NCBI GenBank assembly: GCA_002390745.1
Contig: DGQK01000015.1
Span: forward strand, 61,594-125,593
Reading direction: 5' to 3'
Origin: Bacteroidetes bacterium UBA4416
Lineage (GTDB): Bacteria > Bacteroidota > Bacteroidia > B-17B0 > Aurantibacillaceae
Length of the DNA stretch: 64,000 nucleotides
Both the position numbers and the translations under genes were made by a program. Every line of letters begins with the position of its first letter. Position 1 is the stretch's first letter. Positions 33,761 to 42,762 of this stretch are shown in pieces. The notes under the pieces were generated by a model. It searched no databases. It worked only from the letters and a program-made list of their open reading frames with translations, and was not told the origin of the DNA.

Positions 33761-34420
33761 ATGGAAATTTCAATCAAAAAACCATGTCATGAAAACTGGA
33801 GCGAGATGACTCCAAACGAGCAAGGCGCTTTCTGCGGCAAATGTGTGAAAACAGTTGTGGATTTCAGCACGCGATCACTGGAAGAGATCAGGGACTTCTT
33901 TGCCGGGCGCAGAGAGGAAAAAATCTGCGGGCGCTTCGAGGAAAGACAGCTCACGGCATTGTCCTTCGATGCGTTCTTCGAGCGGTTCAAGCGTTTCGAA
34001 TTCACCAAGCGGTTTGCCGTGATCCTCTTTTTTACTTTCGGGCTGTGGCTGTTTGGTGCCACACCGCTTTCTGCTCAAAGCAAAGAACCGATCAAAGGTG
34101 ATGTAATGGTGGAAGAGCAGGTGGAACCCGGGAATGTGAAGGTTAAACCTGCCGACAAAGAAAAAGCCAATTGTGCGAAGCCTGAGCCGGGTGTAATGAG
34201 GACCGGAGCTGTGATAACATCTACTGCCCAGCCTAAAAGCTATATCATTGGTCAGGCAGCTCCTGCGAAGCAAACGCCCGTGAAAGATCCTGCAACATCA
34301 ACACCGAAGCAAAAGCCGGAGAAACACACTCCGGCAAAGCCGCAATCGCCCGAAAACAGGAAAATGGGTGAGGTGGAAGCTCCGCTGCCTGAGCAGAAAA
34401 CGGCTCCCAAAAAGCAATAG
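33761..34420 (+). CDS. Bacteroidota-specific single-pass protein, paralogue 2
   Basis: From ATG 33761 this is a 219-residue protein. Its first 100 residues repeat the upstream paralogue closely: CHENWSEMTPNEQGAFCGKC, KTVVDFSTRSLEEIRDFF, ICGRFEE and SFDAFFERF-FEFTKRFA. The membrane helix is VILFFTFGLWLFG. The external tail differs and is rich in proline and lysine (QTPVKDPATSTPKQKPEKHT), which suggests a span across peptidoglycan. The 56-base intergenic gap before it resembles the region before paralogue 1 (CCTTATGGAAAT). The function is unknown. Confidence 0.8.
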   Translation: MEISIKKPCHENWSEMTPNEQGAFCGKCVKTVVDFSTRSLEEIRDFFAGRREEKICGRFEERQLTALSFDAFFERFKRFEFTKRFAVILFFTFGLWLFGATPLSAQSKEPIKGDVMVEEQVEPGNVKVKPADKEKANCAKPEPGVMRTGAVITSTAQPKSYIIGQAAPAKQTPVKDPATSTPKQKPEKHTPAKPQSPENRKMGEVEAPLPEQKTAPKKQ

Positions 34421-34480
34421 GCTTTTCTTGTTTTTTAGGTATTTTATAGTTTGCCATCCTGTTATTATGAAGGCGCTTCC

Positions 34481-34488
34481 TATCTTTG
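34481..34488 (+). promoter_or_regulatory. Candidate -7 promoter element for the FUSC gene
   Basis: TATCTTTG matches the Bacteroidota -7 consensus TAnnTTTG and lies 18 bases before ATG 34507. The nearest TTTG (34450-34453) is farther upstream than the usual spacing of about 19 bases, so the -33 part is poor. Confidence 0.45.
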
Positions 34489-34506
34489 CGCTTTTAAACG
34501 GGCCTT

Positions 34507-36705
34507 ATGCGCTTTCAGCCGATCAGACAATTCAATACCATTTTGCATCAGGAATACCTGGAGCCCACCATCAGCTGGGCTATCCGGGTGGTGCTGGCGC
34601 TCAATGTGCCTTTGATCGTGCTTCCGCTATGGAAAGGCTTCTCCTACGAGATCATCTGGGCGGCCTTTGGCGCCTATATGCTGTCGCTCATCGATTACAG
34701 AGGCTCACATTACCGTAAAATCACCATCCAGTTCATAGAAGCGGTGCTGATCGTTATTGCGGCCCTCGTGGGAATGTATGCCGGCAGCTCCCTGTTACTC
34801 TCGGTAGGAGGGATGTTCATCATCGGCATGTTTGCCGCGCTCATCCGCAACTGGAGCGATTATGGGTCCAGCATTGGCGTAGCGGTCGGCTTCTTCTACC
34901 TTTTTGGCCTGGCCAACCCTGTGGATTTTCAAACCTCCCTGAGCTTCGGCTATTATGTGTTTGGCGGTGCCCTCTGGGCCATCCTCATTACCGTGCTCTC
35001 TTTTCCATTCACCGCTTCCAACCCGCTGCGGCGATCAGTGGCCAAAGTGTGGAAAGAAAACACGGAATACCTCGATGCCCTTATTCTCCGTTACATCACA
35101 GAAGATAAGAGCGTAGACGCCCTGGCTATTACCGGAAAGGAAATGGATATCCGCAAGGCCATCGATCAGTCCATCGACCTCTTTGCACGCAGGCAAACCA
35201 ACACCCGGTTGAAGGCCCAGCATTACGATATGATGATGGAGCTCCGGAAAACGGCCTCCCTTTTCGGTGCAGCGCTCAATACCCTGCATGAAGAACTGGA
35301 AGTGCTTAACAGCGAAGATCTCAGGCCGGTGAAAAATTCCGCCCTTTACAAAACCCTGTCTGCCGTAGCGCAGGCTACAGCCCGCATTTCCATTGTGATT
35401 TTTACACTCAGGGCTGAAGACCTCACCATGGCCAGCATCCGCGTGAAGCGCTGCGAGATCGCCATCGGCCTGTTTAAGGAGGCCTGTGAGGAGCTGACAC
35501 TCACAGAAAAAGAAAGGCAGGCGCTCAGGCACCTCATTGAGTCCCTGCACAAATCGCATCACTACATGCAGCAAACGATCTCACAGATCAGGGAGAAGCT
35601 GAATTTCAAAAAAAGCGATTACCTCGAAAATTACAAACTGTCCTTCAACCATTTCCTGGCAGGCCTTAAGCCGCGTGTGCTGGTAGAATTTGTGCGGGAG
35701 ATGTTCAATATCGACTCCCAGCAGTTCCGCTATGCCCTGCGTGTGGCGATTGGCCTCACCATTGCCGTGTTCATCTTTAAGTTCTTCAACATCGACCATG
35801 GACACTGGATCGCGCTGACGATGATCATCGTCATACAGCCCTACTATGGAGCCACCCGCAAAAAGGGTATTGAACGGACGGTAGGAACAGTGGCCGGCAT
35901 TGTGCTCGGCGGCGTGGTCATGCTGCTGCCATTGCCGCACCAGGCCTTTGTGGGGCTCCTGGTGGTGATCTCTTTCCTGGTGGCTTACTTCCTCCGCAAC
36001 AATTACAAAGTAGGAGTATTTTTCGTAACGGTGATGATGGTGGTGATGATGCAGATCTCGAAGCAGGGATCCTGGGAACTCATCGGCTGGCGCCTTCTTT
36101 CCACACTCATCGGGGCGGCATTGGCGATTGTGGCGAGCTATGTTTTCTGGCCGGTATGGGAGGAGCAACGCTTCCCGGCCTTATTTTCCAATGCCATAGA
36201 GCAGAACAGGCTGTACCTGAAACAGGTCATCGCGTATTTCAACAGGCAATTGCCCACGGGCGAATCCTGGTATAAAAGCCGGCGCCTGGCAGAAGCAGCC
36301 AACAACGACGTATTCGCCTGTGTGCAGCGCATGTATGAAGAGCCCCAGAATGTGCAGCGGCAGGTCGATCTGAGCTTCGCCAAGGTAGGTGCCTGTATCC
36401 GCGTGGCGCGTGAGATCACCTCTTTTGCCCTCATCATCAACGAGGTGGAACGGACCCGGCCATTGCCGGAATTGGCGCTTTACCTCAGCCAGGTAGATGA
36501 GGTCTTTGCCTGGATCTCGGGGCAAAATAAAGGCGCGGTGATGCCTGACAAGCTTCCGGATTTCAAAGCTGCAAGGGAAAGCCTCAGTGCCCCTGTATTT
36601 GCGTCTTCCGAGGCAATGGGCTTTATCCGCACAGAGCTCGAAAAGATCGTGTTTGAGCTGGAAACCATTTGTGTGCTTCTCAAGAAGCAGCAATACAGCC
36701 GCTAA
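34507..36705 (+). CDS. FUSC-family inner membrane protein
   Basis: The 732-residue protein has two membrane blocks of about six helices each (residues about 20-175 and 410-555) joined by a long cytoplasmic helical region. Each block starts with RVVLALNVPLIVLPL or RVAIGLTIAVFIFKFF. The second contains ALTMIIVIQPYYGATRKKGI and ERTVGTVAGIVLGG, the FUSC/YccS mark. A helical C-terminal domain of about 175 residues closes it. YccS/AaeB relatives export aromatic acids or other small molecules, but no substrate can be read here. It is transcribed alone and ends at a strong terminator. Confidence 0.92.
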   Translation: MRFQPIRQFNTILHQEYLEPTISWAIRVVLALNVPLIVLPLWKGFSYEIIWAAFGAYMLSLIDYRGSHYRKITIQFIEAVLIVIAALVGMYAGSSLLLSVGGMFIIGMFAALIRNWSDYGSSIGVAVGFFYLFGLANPVDFQTSLSFGYYVFGGALWAILITVLSFPFTASNPLRRSVAKVWKENTEYLDALILRYITEDKSVDALAITGKEMDIRKAIDQSIDLFARRQTNTRLKAQHYDMMMELRKTASLFGAALNTLHEELEVLNSEDLRPVKNSALYKTLSAVAQATARISIVIFTLRAEDLTMASIRVKRCEIAIGLFKEACEELTLTEKERQALRHLIESLHKSHHYMQQTISQIREKLNFKKSDYLENYKLSFNHFLAGLKPRVLVEFVREMFNIDSQQFRYALRVAIGLTIAVFIFKFFNIDHGHWIALTMIIVIQPYYGATRKKGIERTVGTVAGIVLGGVVMLLPLPHQAFVGLLVVISFLVAYFLRNNYKVGVFFVTVMMVVMMQISKQGSWELIGWRLLSTLIGAALAIVASYVFWPVWEEQRFPALFSNAIEQNRLYLKQVIAYFNRQLPTGESWYKSRRLAEAANNDVFACVQRMYEEPQNVQRQVDLSFAKVGACIRVAREITSFALIINEVERTRPLPELALYLSQVDEVFAWISGQNKGAVMPDKLPDFKAARESLSAPVFASSEAMGFIRTELEKIVFELETICVLLKKQQYSR

Positions 36706-36737
36706 TGGCATTCTGTAACATTTGCGCCTGCTGGTAC

Positions 36738-36775
36738 TAAAAAAGCTGAACATGACGGATGTTCAGCTTTTTTTA
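36738..36775. terminator. Two-way terminator
   Basis: AAAAGCTGAAC (36741-36751) faces GTTCAGCTTTT (36761-36771), with A-run before and T-run after. It lies between the converging FUSC and coiled-coil genes and can stop both. Confidence 0.9.
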
Positions 36776-36794
36776 AAGTGAATAGCAGGAAAGG

Positions 36795-37715
36795 TTAATC
36801 CAGGCTCAGCGTAGTAGAGCCGATCACCACGCCGTCGCAGCACACTTCCACGATGTATTTGCCGGATACCATTTCGCCCTGGCCCTCGCAGTAAGTAACG
36901 CCGCTGATCTCCGTATTGGCGTAATTAAGGGTTTCCTTGCCGGCGAAGTAACCGGAAGATCTATCAAAGGTAAAGCGGTAATTATCGTCGTAGCTTTTCG
37001 CCATCTCTTTGCCGTCAGGCGTTACGATACGCACATACACGGTTTTCTCTCCCGCTTTGGCAATTTTGTTTTCTCCCAGGGTGAAAGATACTTTGATCTT
37101 TTCGGCGCGGGAAGCCTTGCCGGTTTCCACTTCTTTTTTGCCGCCGCTTTTAAATTTCACGCCTTTGGCTGTGACGTTGAAGCAGGTAAGAATAGAACCC
37201 TTCTGGATGGTAGCATTGAGCGCCTCTTTCTCTTTGTTGAGGGACGTCGTTTTTCCTTTTTCGCTGTCCAGCTCCTTCAGCACATTGTCTTTTTCCACGA
37301 TAAGGGTTTTGTTCAGCGTGCCCAGGGAATCGATGGTGCGCACATAGCCGCGCATGATCTGGCGCAGCGTTTCGGTTTCTTTTTTCAATTTGGAAATGAT
37401 ATACGCATCGCCTTTATGCTTCTCGGCATCTTCCAGTAATTGTGCGATCTCCGCTTTTTTTGCCTCGATCTCTGCTTGCAGAGCCTTATCGTTGGTTTGC
37501 AGGCTATTGAAATCCTCCTGCAGCTGCAGAAGCTCGCCCTTCACGTTGTCGCGCTCCACAATCACCTGCTCTTTCACGATCACCTCCGTTCCAAGCTTAT
37601 TTTTCTCCTGCATGTACATCCAGAAGGTGACCCCATTGGTAATGGCCAGCAGGGCAATTAAGATCCATAATAAGCCTGATTTCCGGCGTTTTTCATTTGA
37701 GCTGTTCTCTTCCAT
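36795..37715 (-). CDS. Membrane-anchored coiled-coil protein
   Basis: This 306-residue protein has a short basic N-terminus and one membrane helix (GLLWILIALLAITNGVTFWM, about residues 14-33). A long coiled coil follows (about 38-170) with leucine and charged heptads such as GELLQLQEDFNSLQTNDKAL. The C-terminal domain of about 130 residues is beta-rich (YVRIVTPDGKEMAKSYDD, YIVEVCCDGVVIGSTTLSL) and resembles domains seen in similar proteins of this phylum. Topology places coil and domain outside the cytoplasm. No named family or function is recognised. Confidence 0.75.
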   Translation of the reverse strand: MEENSSNEKRRKSGLLWILIALLAITNGVTFWMYMQEKNKLGTEVIVKEQVIVERDNVKGELLQLQEDFNSLQTNDKALQAEIEAKKAEIAQLLEDAEKHKGDAYIISKLKKETETLRQIMRGYVRTIDSLGTLNKTLIVEKDNVLKELDSEKGKTTSLNKEKEALNATIQKGSILTCFNVTAKGVKFKSGGKKEVETGKASRAEKIKVSFTLGENKIAKAGEKTVYVRIVTPDGKEMAKSYDDNYRFTFDRSSGYFAGKETLNYANTEISGVTYCEGQGEMVSGKYIVEVCCDGVVIGSTTLSLD

Positions 37716-37881
37716 ACTAAATTTATTAGTCCTTCAAAAGTACTATAAAAAGAAAAGCCCTTTCTGAAAGTTTTTCACGATGCACTTTTAATTAATTTTA
37801 TTTAACGCTTTGTGCAGCGGCAGGTATCGGGCTACTTTTATAACAGGAAAATGCGCTTAAGAGCAGGGTTCTGCCCGAGGA

Positions 37882-37910
37882 TTGTTTTTCTGACTTATTT
37901 CCTACATTCG
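37882..37910 (+). promoter_or_regulatory. Candidate promoter for the DUF885 gene
   Basis: TTG (37882-37884) and TACATTCG (37903-37910, one base off TAnnTTTG) are 18 bases apart. This spacing suits the Bacteroidota primary sigma factor. ATG 37930 lies 19 bases on. Confidence 0.4.
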
Positions 37911-37929
37911 TTTGACTAAGCATCTATTC

Positions 37930-39717
37930 ATGAAGAAACTCGCAATGGGAACAGGCCTTGCCTTGCTGCTGGCCTGCCACACCGAAACCAGGCAGCAGGA
38001 GGCAGTTGTAGCGCAGGACGTGCGTTTCGACCACTATAAGGAGCAATTCATTGAGCGCCTCTGGGAGCTGTATCCCGGCTGGGCCAGCAGCCAGGGCTAT
38101 CATAAGTACGACAGCGTGTTGGTAGTACCTGATGAGGCGCAGCGGAGCAGGGAAATGGCGTTTTGCAGGGCCAACCTCGACTCATTGAAACAATTTGACC
38201 TTCAGCGCTTATCCGACAATAACCAAACGGATTATCACCTGATCGAAAGCCAGCTGAAATCAACCGAATGGTATAACACCAGCTTCCGCTCTTATGAGTG
38301 GAATCCTTCGGATTATAATGTCTGCGGCAGCTTTGCGGAAATGCTGGCCAACAACTACGATTCGCTGGATGTGCGCGTGAAGCATTTTTACCTGAAGATG
38401 AAAAACATTCCGGCCTATTACGAAGCGGCAAAAAATCAGATCAAAAACCCGACTGCGGAACATGTGCAGTTGGCCATCGATCAAAACCTCGGAGGCCTGT
38501 CTACGTTTCAGGAAGACCTGGATGCCGCGCTTGCCAGGGCCGGGCAGGCTGTTGATAAGGGAGCGATGAAAGCCAGGGCGGCAGAGGCCGTGAAGGCGGT
38601 TACCGGCTACGTAGATTGGCTGAAAACGCTGAAAAGTGGAGAGGCACGAAGCTTCCGCATTGGTAAAGAACTGTACACCAAAAAATTTGAACACGACATT
38701 CAATCGGGGTATACAGCAGAGCAGATCTATCAGAAAGCCCTGGAGCATAAGAAAGAGCTTCATGCGCAAATGTTTGTGCTGGCCAATCAGCTTTGGGATA
38801 AATACATGACAGAGCCTGAGAAAGGCAGCGTGGGAAAAAAAGGCCACACACCGAAGCCCAAAGATTCGCTGGCGCTGATCAGGCTGGTGATCGATAAGAT
38901 CTCTGTAACACATGTGCCGGCAGATTCCTTTCAAACGGAGATCGAACGCCAGATCCCGGTGTTGGTTAAATTCATCAAAGACAAAGACCTTATTTACATC
39001 GACCCTTCCAAGCCGCTGGTAGTGCGCAAAGAGCCAGCTTATATGGCGGGTGTGGCAGGAGCTTCTATTTCCTCGCCCGGCCCCTATGACAAGAACGGGA
39101 ATACCTACTACAACGTCGGTAGCTTTGCGGGCTGGAGCAAAGACCGCATTGAAAGCTACCTGAGGGAATACAACCATTACATTTTGCAGATCCTCAATAT
39201 CCACGAAGCGATTCCGGGGCATTACACGCAGCTGGTGTATGCCAATCAGTCGCCAAGCATCATCAAATCCATCTTTGGCAACGGCACCATGATCGAGGGA
39301 TGGGCGGTGTACACCGAGCGCATGATGCTGGAAAACGGCTACGGCGCGGAGAATGGCGCTGCGGAAGCCTCGCCGGAAATGTGGCTCATGTATTACAAAT
39401 GGAACCTGCGCAGCACCTGCAACACCATCCTGGATTACGGAGTGCATGTAAATAACCTGAGCAGGGAAGAAGGGATTAAGCTATTGGTGAACGAGGCTTT
39501 TCAGCAACAGGCCGAAGCCGAAGGCAAATGGAAGCGCGTGAGTGTAACGCAGGTGCAGCTCTGCTCATATTTCACAGGCTATACGGAGATCTATGATTTC
39601 CGAGAAGAGCTGAAAAAGAAACAGGGCGGGCAATTCAGGCTGAAGGAATTCCATGAAAAGTTCCTGAGCTACGGCAGCGCCCCGGTGAAGTACATCCGGG
39701 AGCTGATGTTGAAGTGA
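37930..39717 (+). CDS. DUF885 family zinc metallopeptidase-like lipoprotein
   Basis: From ATG 37930 this is a 595-residue lipoprotein with the signal MKKLAMGTGLALLLAC. The catalytic-type motif HEAIPGH begins at about His425, and a downstream Glu stands in MIEGWAVYTERM. These are the zinc-binding marks of the DUF885 group, relatives of carboxypeptidase Taq-like enzymes. Early parts read LWELYPGWASSQGYHKYD and later ones GVHVNNLSREEGIKLLV and FTGYTEIYDFREELKKK. It is probably an exported peptidase. It stands alone, with a promoter-like site before it and a repeat-rich gap after. Confidence 0.92.
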   Translation: MKKLAMGTGLALLLACHTETRQQEAVVAQDVRFDHYKEQFIERLWELYPGWASSQGYHKYDSVLVVPDEAQRSREMAFCRANLDSLKQFDLQRLSDNNQTDYHLIESQLKSTEWYNTSFRSYEWNPSDYNVCGSFAEMLANNYDSLDVRVKHFYLKMKNIPAYYEAAKNQIKNPTAEHVQLAIDQNLGGLSTFQEDLDAALARAGQAVDKGAMKARAAEAVKAVTGYVDWLKTLKSGEARSFRIGKELYTKKFEHDIQSGYTAEQIYQKALEHKKELHAQMFVLANQLWDKYMTEPEKGSVGKKGHTPKPKDSLALIRLVIDKISVTHVPADSFQTEIERQIPVLVKFIKDKDLIYIDPSKPLVVRKEPAYMAGVAGASISSPGPYDKNGNTYYNVGSFAGWSKDRIESYLREYNHYILQILNIHEAIPGHYTQLVYANQSPSIIKSIFGNGTMIEGWAVYTERMMLENGYGAENGAAEASPEMWLMYYKWNLRSTCNTILDYGVHVNNLSREEGIKLLVNEAFQQQAEAEGKWKRVSVTQVQLCSYFTGYTEIYDFREELKKKQGGQFRLKEFHEKFLSYGSAPVKYIRELMLK

Positions 39718-39937
39718 ATAATATTTAGGTAAGACTATATTCCGGAGTACCGGAACTACACAATGAGATTCAGGTCATCTTTTCTGTTCTATGCATCCGG
39801 TAAACAGGAAAGGGAATTGGCACTGTTGAAAAACCCCAAAGCTATTCGGAAGGTTTCCATCATTGTTTTTGCCAAGCCTTGAGAGTAATGCTATTAAATT
39901 AAAGAAAAACAGGTCAAAGGACATATAGCAGGGAGAT

Positions 39938-40068
39938 CATGTTTTGCCCCTACGGGGCAAGATAGGGAAGCCTATTCATGTCATAGGAAAATTTACACCT
40001 CTTCTAACCATGTTTTTCCCTGCGGGCAAGCGATAGAAGCCTGTGCGAATAACATACGACGTACAGGA
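39938..40068. repeat. Two diverged copies of a hairpin unit (about 70 bases apart)
   Basis: The first copy holds TTGCCCC-TAC-GGGGCAA (39944-39960) followed by AGATAGGGAAGCCTAT. The second copy (from about 40008) reads TTTTTCCC-TGC-GGGCAAG then CGATAGAAGCCTGTG. The shared parts, CATGTTTT and GAAGCCT, show that they are related, but the second hairpin has decayed. Confidence 0.55.
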
Positions 40069-40216
40069 GTTGCTCCGTAGGAGCAAAACGTTATTACACT
40101 ACATCAAACCAATATTGGACCCGTAGGAGCCAAACATGGAACTCCAGTTGCTCCGTAGGAGCAAAATATTATTAAACACTGCGTCAAACTAACACTGGCT
40201 CCGTAGGAGCCAAATA
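40069..40216. repeat. Tandem pair of a 78-base repeat with two hairpins per unit
   Basis: Unit 1 starts at 40069 and unit 2 at 40147. Each starts with GTTGCTCCGTAGGAGCAAAA (arms TTGCTCC and GGAGCAA around GTA). After about 25 bases each has a second hairpin, TGGCTCC-GTA-GGAGCCA in unit 2 (40196-40212) and a decayed TTGGACCC-GTA-GGAGCCAA in unit 1 (40115-40133). Between them both share an ATTA...TCAAAC core. This is an interspersed repeat type, not a CRISPR. Confidence 0.75.
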
Positions 40217-40264
40217 TTCTGCCTCCTTAATTCAAGCGAATCCTGCTTAACGTCATGATAGAGA

Positions 40265-40321
40265 CGGAGGAGGCGACTAATTAACGAACGGTTACAAACT
40301 ATACAGATTTAGCCTCCTCCG
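40265..40321. repeat. 10-base perfect inverted repeat
   Basis: CGGAGGAGGC (40265-40274) is matched by GCCTCCTCCG (40312-40321) around 37 bases. GCCTCC is also found just before it at 40221-40226. It may be part of the same repeat island. Confidence 0.6.
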
Positions 40322-40383
40322 GGCCATTCAGATAGCACGTTTTGATGAAAAGTCACAAAAACCAGGCACTTTTAAGAATGGGT

Positions 40384-41031
40384 CTACATGTTCCCTTCCC
40401 ACTCCGCAAAAAACTGATCCAGAAAATTTAACATAAACTCATGCCTTTTAACAGCTAACGCTTTCCCGGTTTCCGTATTCATCCGGTCTTTCAACAGGAG
40501 CAGCTTCTCGTAAAAATGGTTGATGGTGGGCGCCGTCGTATTTTTATAGCTTTCTTTGGTGTGCTCCGTTACCGGCTTGATAGCAGGATCGTAAAGCACC
40601 CTGTTCTTGAAACCTCCATAGGTAAAGGCGCGCGCAATGCCGATCGCACCGATGGCATCGAGGCGGTCGGCATCCTGTACCACCTGCAACTCCGGGGAGC
40701 TGAAGCCCTCTTTATCGAAGCTGTTCTTGAACGACATATTTTCAATGATGCGTTTTACATGGACAATCGTATCGTTAGCAACACCAATCGATTGCAAAAA
40801 GGCTTCCGCTTTCTGCGGGCCGATGGCCTCGTCACCGTTATGGAATTTCGGATCGGCAATGTCGTGAAGCAGGGCTGCCAGTGCTACTACCAGGGCATCG
40901 GCTTTTTCGGCGGCGTTGATGCTTAAGCTGCTTTTATACACCCGCTCAATGTGAAACCAGTCGTGGCCGGCTTCGGCGTGGCTTAGCTCCTGTTGCACAT
41001 AGGCGATGGTTTTGTCAATGATGTCTTGCAT
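40384..41031 (-). CDS. HD-domain phosphohydrolase
   Basis: The 215-residue cytosolic protein has the metal-binding HD pattern: His27 in HDWFHIERV, His56-Asp57 in LAALLHDIAD and a later aspartate in QDADRLDAIGAIG. The length and the extra motif fit the YedJ/metal-dependent phosphohydrolase group. Its substrate is not known; relatives act on nucleotides or other phosphate esters. It is transcribed away from the cytochrome gene upstream, from which it is separated by a terminator. Confidence 0.93.
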   Translation of the reverse strand: MQDIIDKTIAYVQQELSHAEAGHDWFHIERVYKSSLSINAAEKADALVVALAALLHDIADPKFHNGDEAIGPQKAEAFLQSIGVANDTIVHVKRIIENMSFKNSFDKEGFSSPELQVVQDADRLDAIGAIGIARAFTYGGFKNRVLYDPAIKPVTEHTKESYKNTTAPTINHFYEKLLLLKDRMNTETGKALAVKRHEFMLNFLDQFFAEWEGNM

Positions 41032-41053
41032 GGTGGTTTGGTTATAATGATCA

Positions 41054-41095
41054 AAAAGCGGGAAGGAAAATTAAGAAATTCTTCTTCCCGCTTTT
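41054..41095 (-). terminator. Terminator of the dihaem cytochrome gene
   Basis: AAAAGCGGGAAG (41054-41065) faces CTTCCCGCTTTT (41084-41095). It lies 80 bases past the stop of the minus-strand cytochrome gene and before the HD gene start. A second hairpin, GCGTGTTA-TCAG-TAACACGC, follows at 41098-41117. Confidence 0.75.
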
Positions 41096-41174
41096 CAGCG
41101 TGTTATCAGTAACACGCATTACATATTAACAAGTCCGGCAAACAGGGCTTTTCAGAAAGCAACCCGCAAAGGGA

Positions 41175-42140
41175 TCAGGGTGTGAATTTTTCCACGCTGT
41201 TGGATACCGGCTTGACACGTTGCAAAAAAGCATAAAGGTCTTTTAAATCGTGTTCGCTCATGTTCCTGTACATCATCCAGGGCATGCTGGTGTTGAAGGT
41301 CCCTTTTTCTACGGTGTGGGGCGTATAGGCAGAGTCTGCATACTGTTTGAAGCGCCTTACAAAAGCGGCCTCTGTCCAGTTTCCGATGCCCGTTTCCTTG
41401 TCGGGAGTGATGTTGGCCGAGCGCACAACGCCGCCTGTCGGCATCGGAAATTCAAATCCTCCGGCCAGCTCCATGCCTTTCACCGGCTTGCCTTTTTCCT
41501 GGCGGGTGTGGCAGTCGCCGCAGGCCGCTGCATTGAACAGGTATTCGCCGTGCACCAGGGAATTTTCCGGATCGTCTTTTTTCGAGTAGTCTGCCTTTTG
41601 AGGAATGGTGTTGATAAGCAGGCTCATCGGGAAGTCGGCCTCCGATTCAGGTACTGTATTGCTGATAGGCTCCAGGCTCCGCAGGTAGGCAATGATGGCA
41701 TACAGGTCTTCCCGCTCCATGTGACCGTAGCTGGGATGAGGCATCACCGGGAACAGCCCTTTGCCGTCTTTATTTACCCCGCTGGCAATAGCCCGCAGGA
41801 GTTCGCCGTCTGTCCAGGTTCCGATGCCTTCCGGTGTCAGGTTTTTGGAATAAAATGTCCCGGGAAATCCGAACTTCCGGTCGAAGGTTTCTCCGCCCTT
41901 TCCGAGGCTGCCTTCTACCAGGGGCCCCGAAAATTTAGTCCAGTCCCGGGTCGAATGGCAGTCCATGCAGGCGCAGATGCTGTTGGCCAGGTAGCGCCCT
42001 CTTTCCACCCGGGTTTGGCTTGCCCCGATGTGGAGCTCTTCGGGCGGGCCTACATCCGGTAAGGCAAATTTTACATAAGCTGCAATGCACAGCAGAATTA
42101 CCGGCACGGCAATGGCCGTGTACTTAAGTACTTTTTTCAT
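41175..42140 (-). CDS. Dihaem c-type cytochrome
   Basis: From ATG 42140 this is a 321-residue protein with an N-terminal membrane helix (YTAIAVPVILLCIAAYVKFA). Two cytochrome c domains contain ICACMDCHS (haem 1) and AACGDCHTR (haem 2). Methionine-containing stretches (FPVMPHPSYGHM and TSMPWMMYRNMSEHDL) give candidate sixth ligands. The GERGR-type text VERGRYLANSI and KDLYAFLQRVKPV is common in the cytochrome subunit of membrane alcohol dehydrogenases, but no dehydrogenase gene adjoins. It may pass electrons from an unknown periplasmic enzyme to the oxidase. The next gene upstream is a cupin, 36 bases away on the same strand. Confidence 0.92.
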   Translation of the reverse strand: MKKVLKYTAIAVPVILLCIAAYVKFALPDVGPPEELHIGASQTRVERGRYLANSICACMDCHSTRDWTKFSGPLVEGSLGKGGETFDRKFGFPGTFYSKNLTPEGIGTWTDGELLRAIASGVNKDGKGLFPVMPHPSYGHMEREDLYAIIAYLRSLEPISNTVPESEADFPMSLLINTIPQKADYSKKDDPENSLVHGEYLFNAAACGDCHTRQEKGKPVKGMELAGGFEFPMPTGGVVRSANITPDKETGIGNWTEAAFVRRFKQYADSAYTPHTVEKGTFNTSMPWMMYRNMSEHDLKDLYAFLQRVKPVSNSVEKFTP

Positions 42141-42176
42141 ACAATTCAAACGATAAGGTAAAGGGGATGTGGATAA

Positions 42177-42734
42177 TTAGTTGTTGCGGAAAGGAATGAA
42201 CCCTTTGTAACCGAGGAGCTTTGCAAAGCCTCCCAGGCCTTTGGCGATGATTTTTTGCAGCAGGACGGGAGGACCTACGGCAAACATTTCGCCATAGTAT
42301 TCGTGCAGGAGCGCCGAAAACTGGAGGAGGTTCTTCGGTAAGGATTCACCGTTGGTCTTTCCTTCGTTGGCAAGCGAATACATCGTTTCAAAAAAGAACT
42401 CTGTTTTCAGCGCCGGCTGCACATCCACTTCTACCAGGAGGTCCTGGCTGGCGGAGGCATTGTAAAAGCGGTGTGGCGAGCCCGGAAGCACCGTGTAGCG
42501 CTCGCCGGCTTTCAGCACCCGTTCTTTTCCTTCATCTTCGAGCCCGAGCTCTCCCCGGATCACCTCGAAGGTTTCTGTTTGCAAAGGATGGTAATGCCTC
42601 GGCGATCCTTTGGCGCCCGGCTTACACCAGAGTTCTACTTTCAATAATTTTCCGCCCGAGTCGGCGGCGGTCACCAGGAATTTCACCCGGTCTCCCATGA
42701 CGGGATTTTCAATGATCTGATCGGTAAGGGCCAT
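42177..42734 (-). CDS. Cupin-domain protein
   Basis: The 185-residue protein holds a single cupin barrel. The first metal motif is GSPRHYHPLQTETFEVIRGE and the second VLPGSPHRFYNAS, with histidines and glutamate at the expected positions. The C-terminal 70 residues are helical (FSALLHEYYGEMFAVG), which is seen in related proteins. No signal peptide is present. It diverges from the TetR gene across an operator (42787-42805), so it is probably controlled by that regulator. The ligand is unknown. Confidence 0.88.
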   Translation of the reverse strand: MALTDQIIENPVMGDRVKFLVTAADSGGKLLKVELWCKPGAKGSPRHYHPLQTETFEVIRGELGLEDEGKERVLKAGERYTVLPGSPHRFYNASASQDLLVEVDVQPALKTEFFFETMYSLANEGKTNGESLPKNLLQFSALLHEYYGEMFAVGPPVLLQKIIAKGLGGFAKLLGYKGFIPFRNN

Positions 42735-42762
42735 GTGTTTTTTATAAATTAGGACAACGTCC

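Larger units (their letters stand above)
39718..40383. other. Gene-free region carrying repeats
   Basis: No open frame here is convincing. A palindrome TTCCGG-AGTA-CCGGAA at 39740-39755 lies 22 bases after the DUF885 stop without a T-run. The rest is dominated by the repeat units at 39938-40216 and an inverted repeat at 40265-40321. Confidence 0.6.

Noticed and set aside
38260..39447. Long open frame (395 codons) on the minus strand
   Set aside because: It is opposite the DUF885 metallopeptidase gene with an intact HEAIPGH motif; no domain in the antisense frame.
40069..40216. Possible CRISPR-like array
   Set aside because: Only two units, the spacer-like parts are themselves similar, each unit has internal hairpins, and there are no cas genes.
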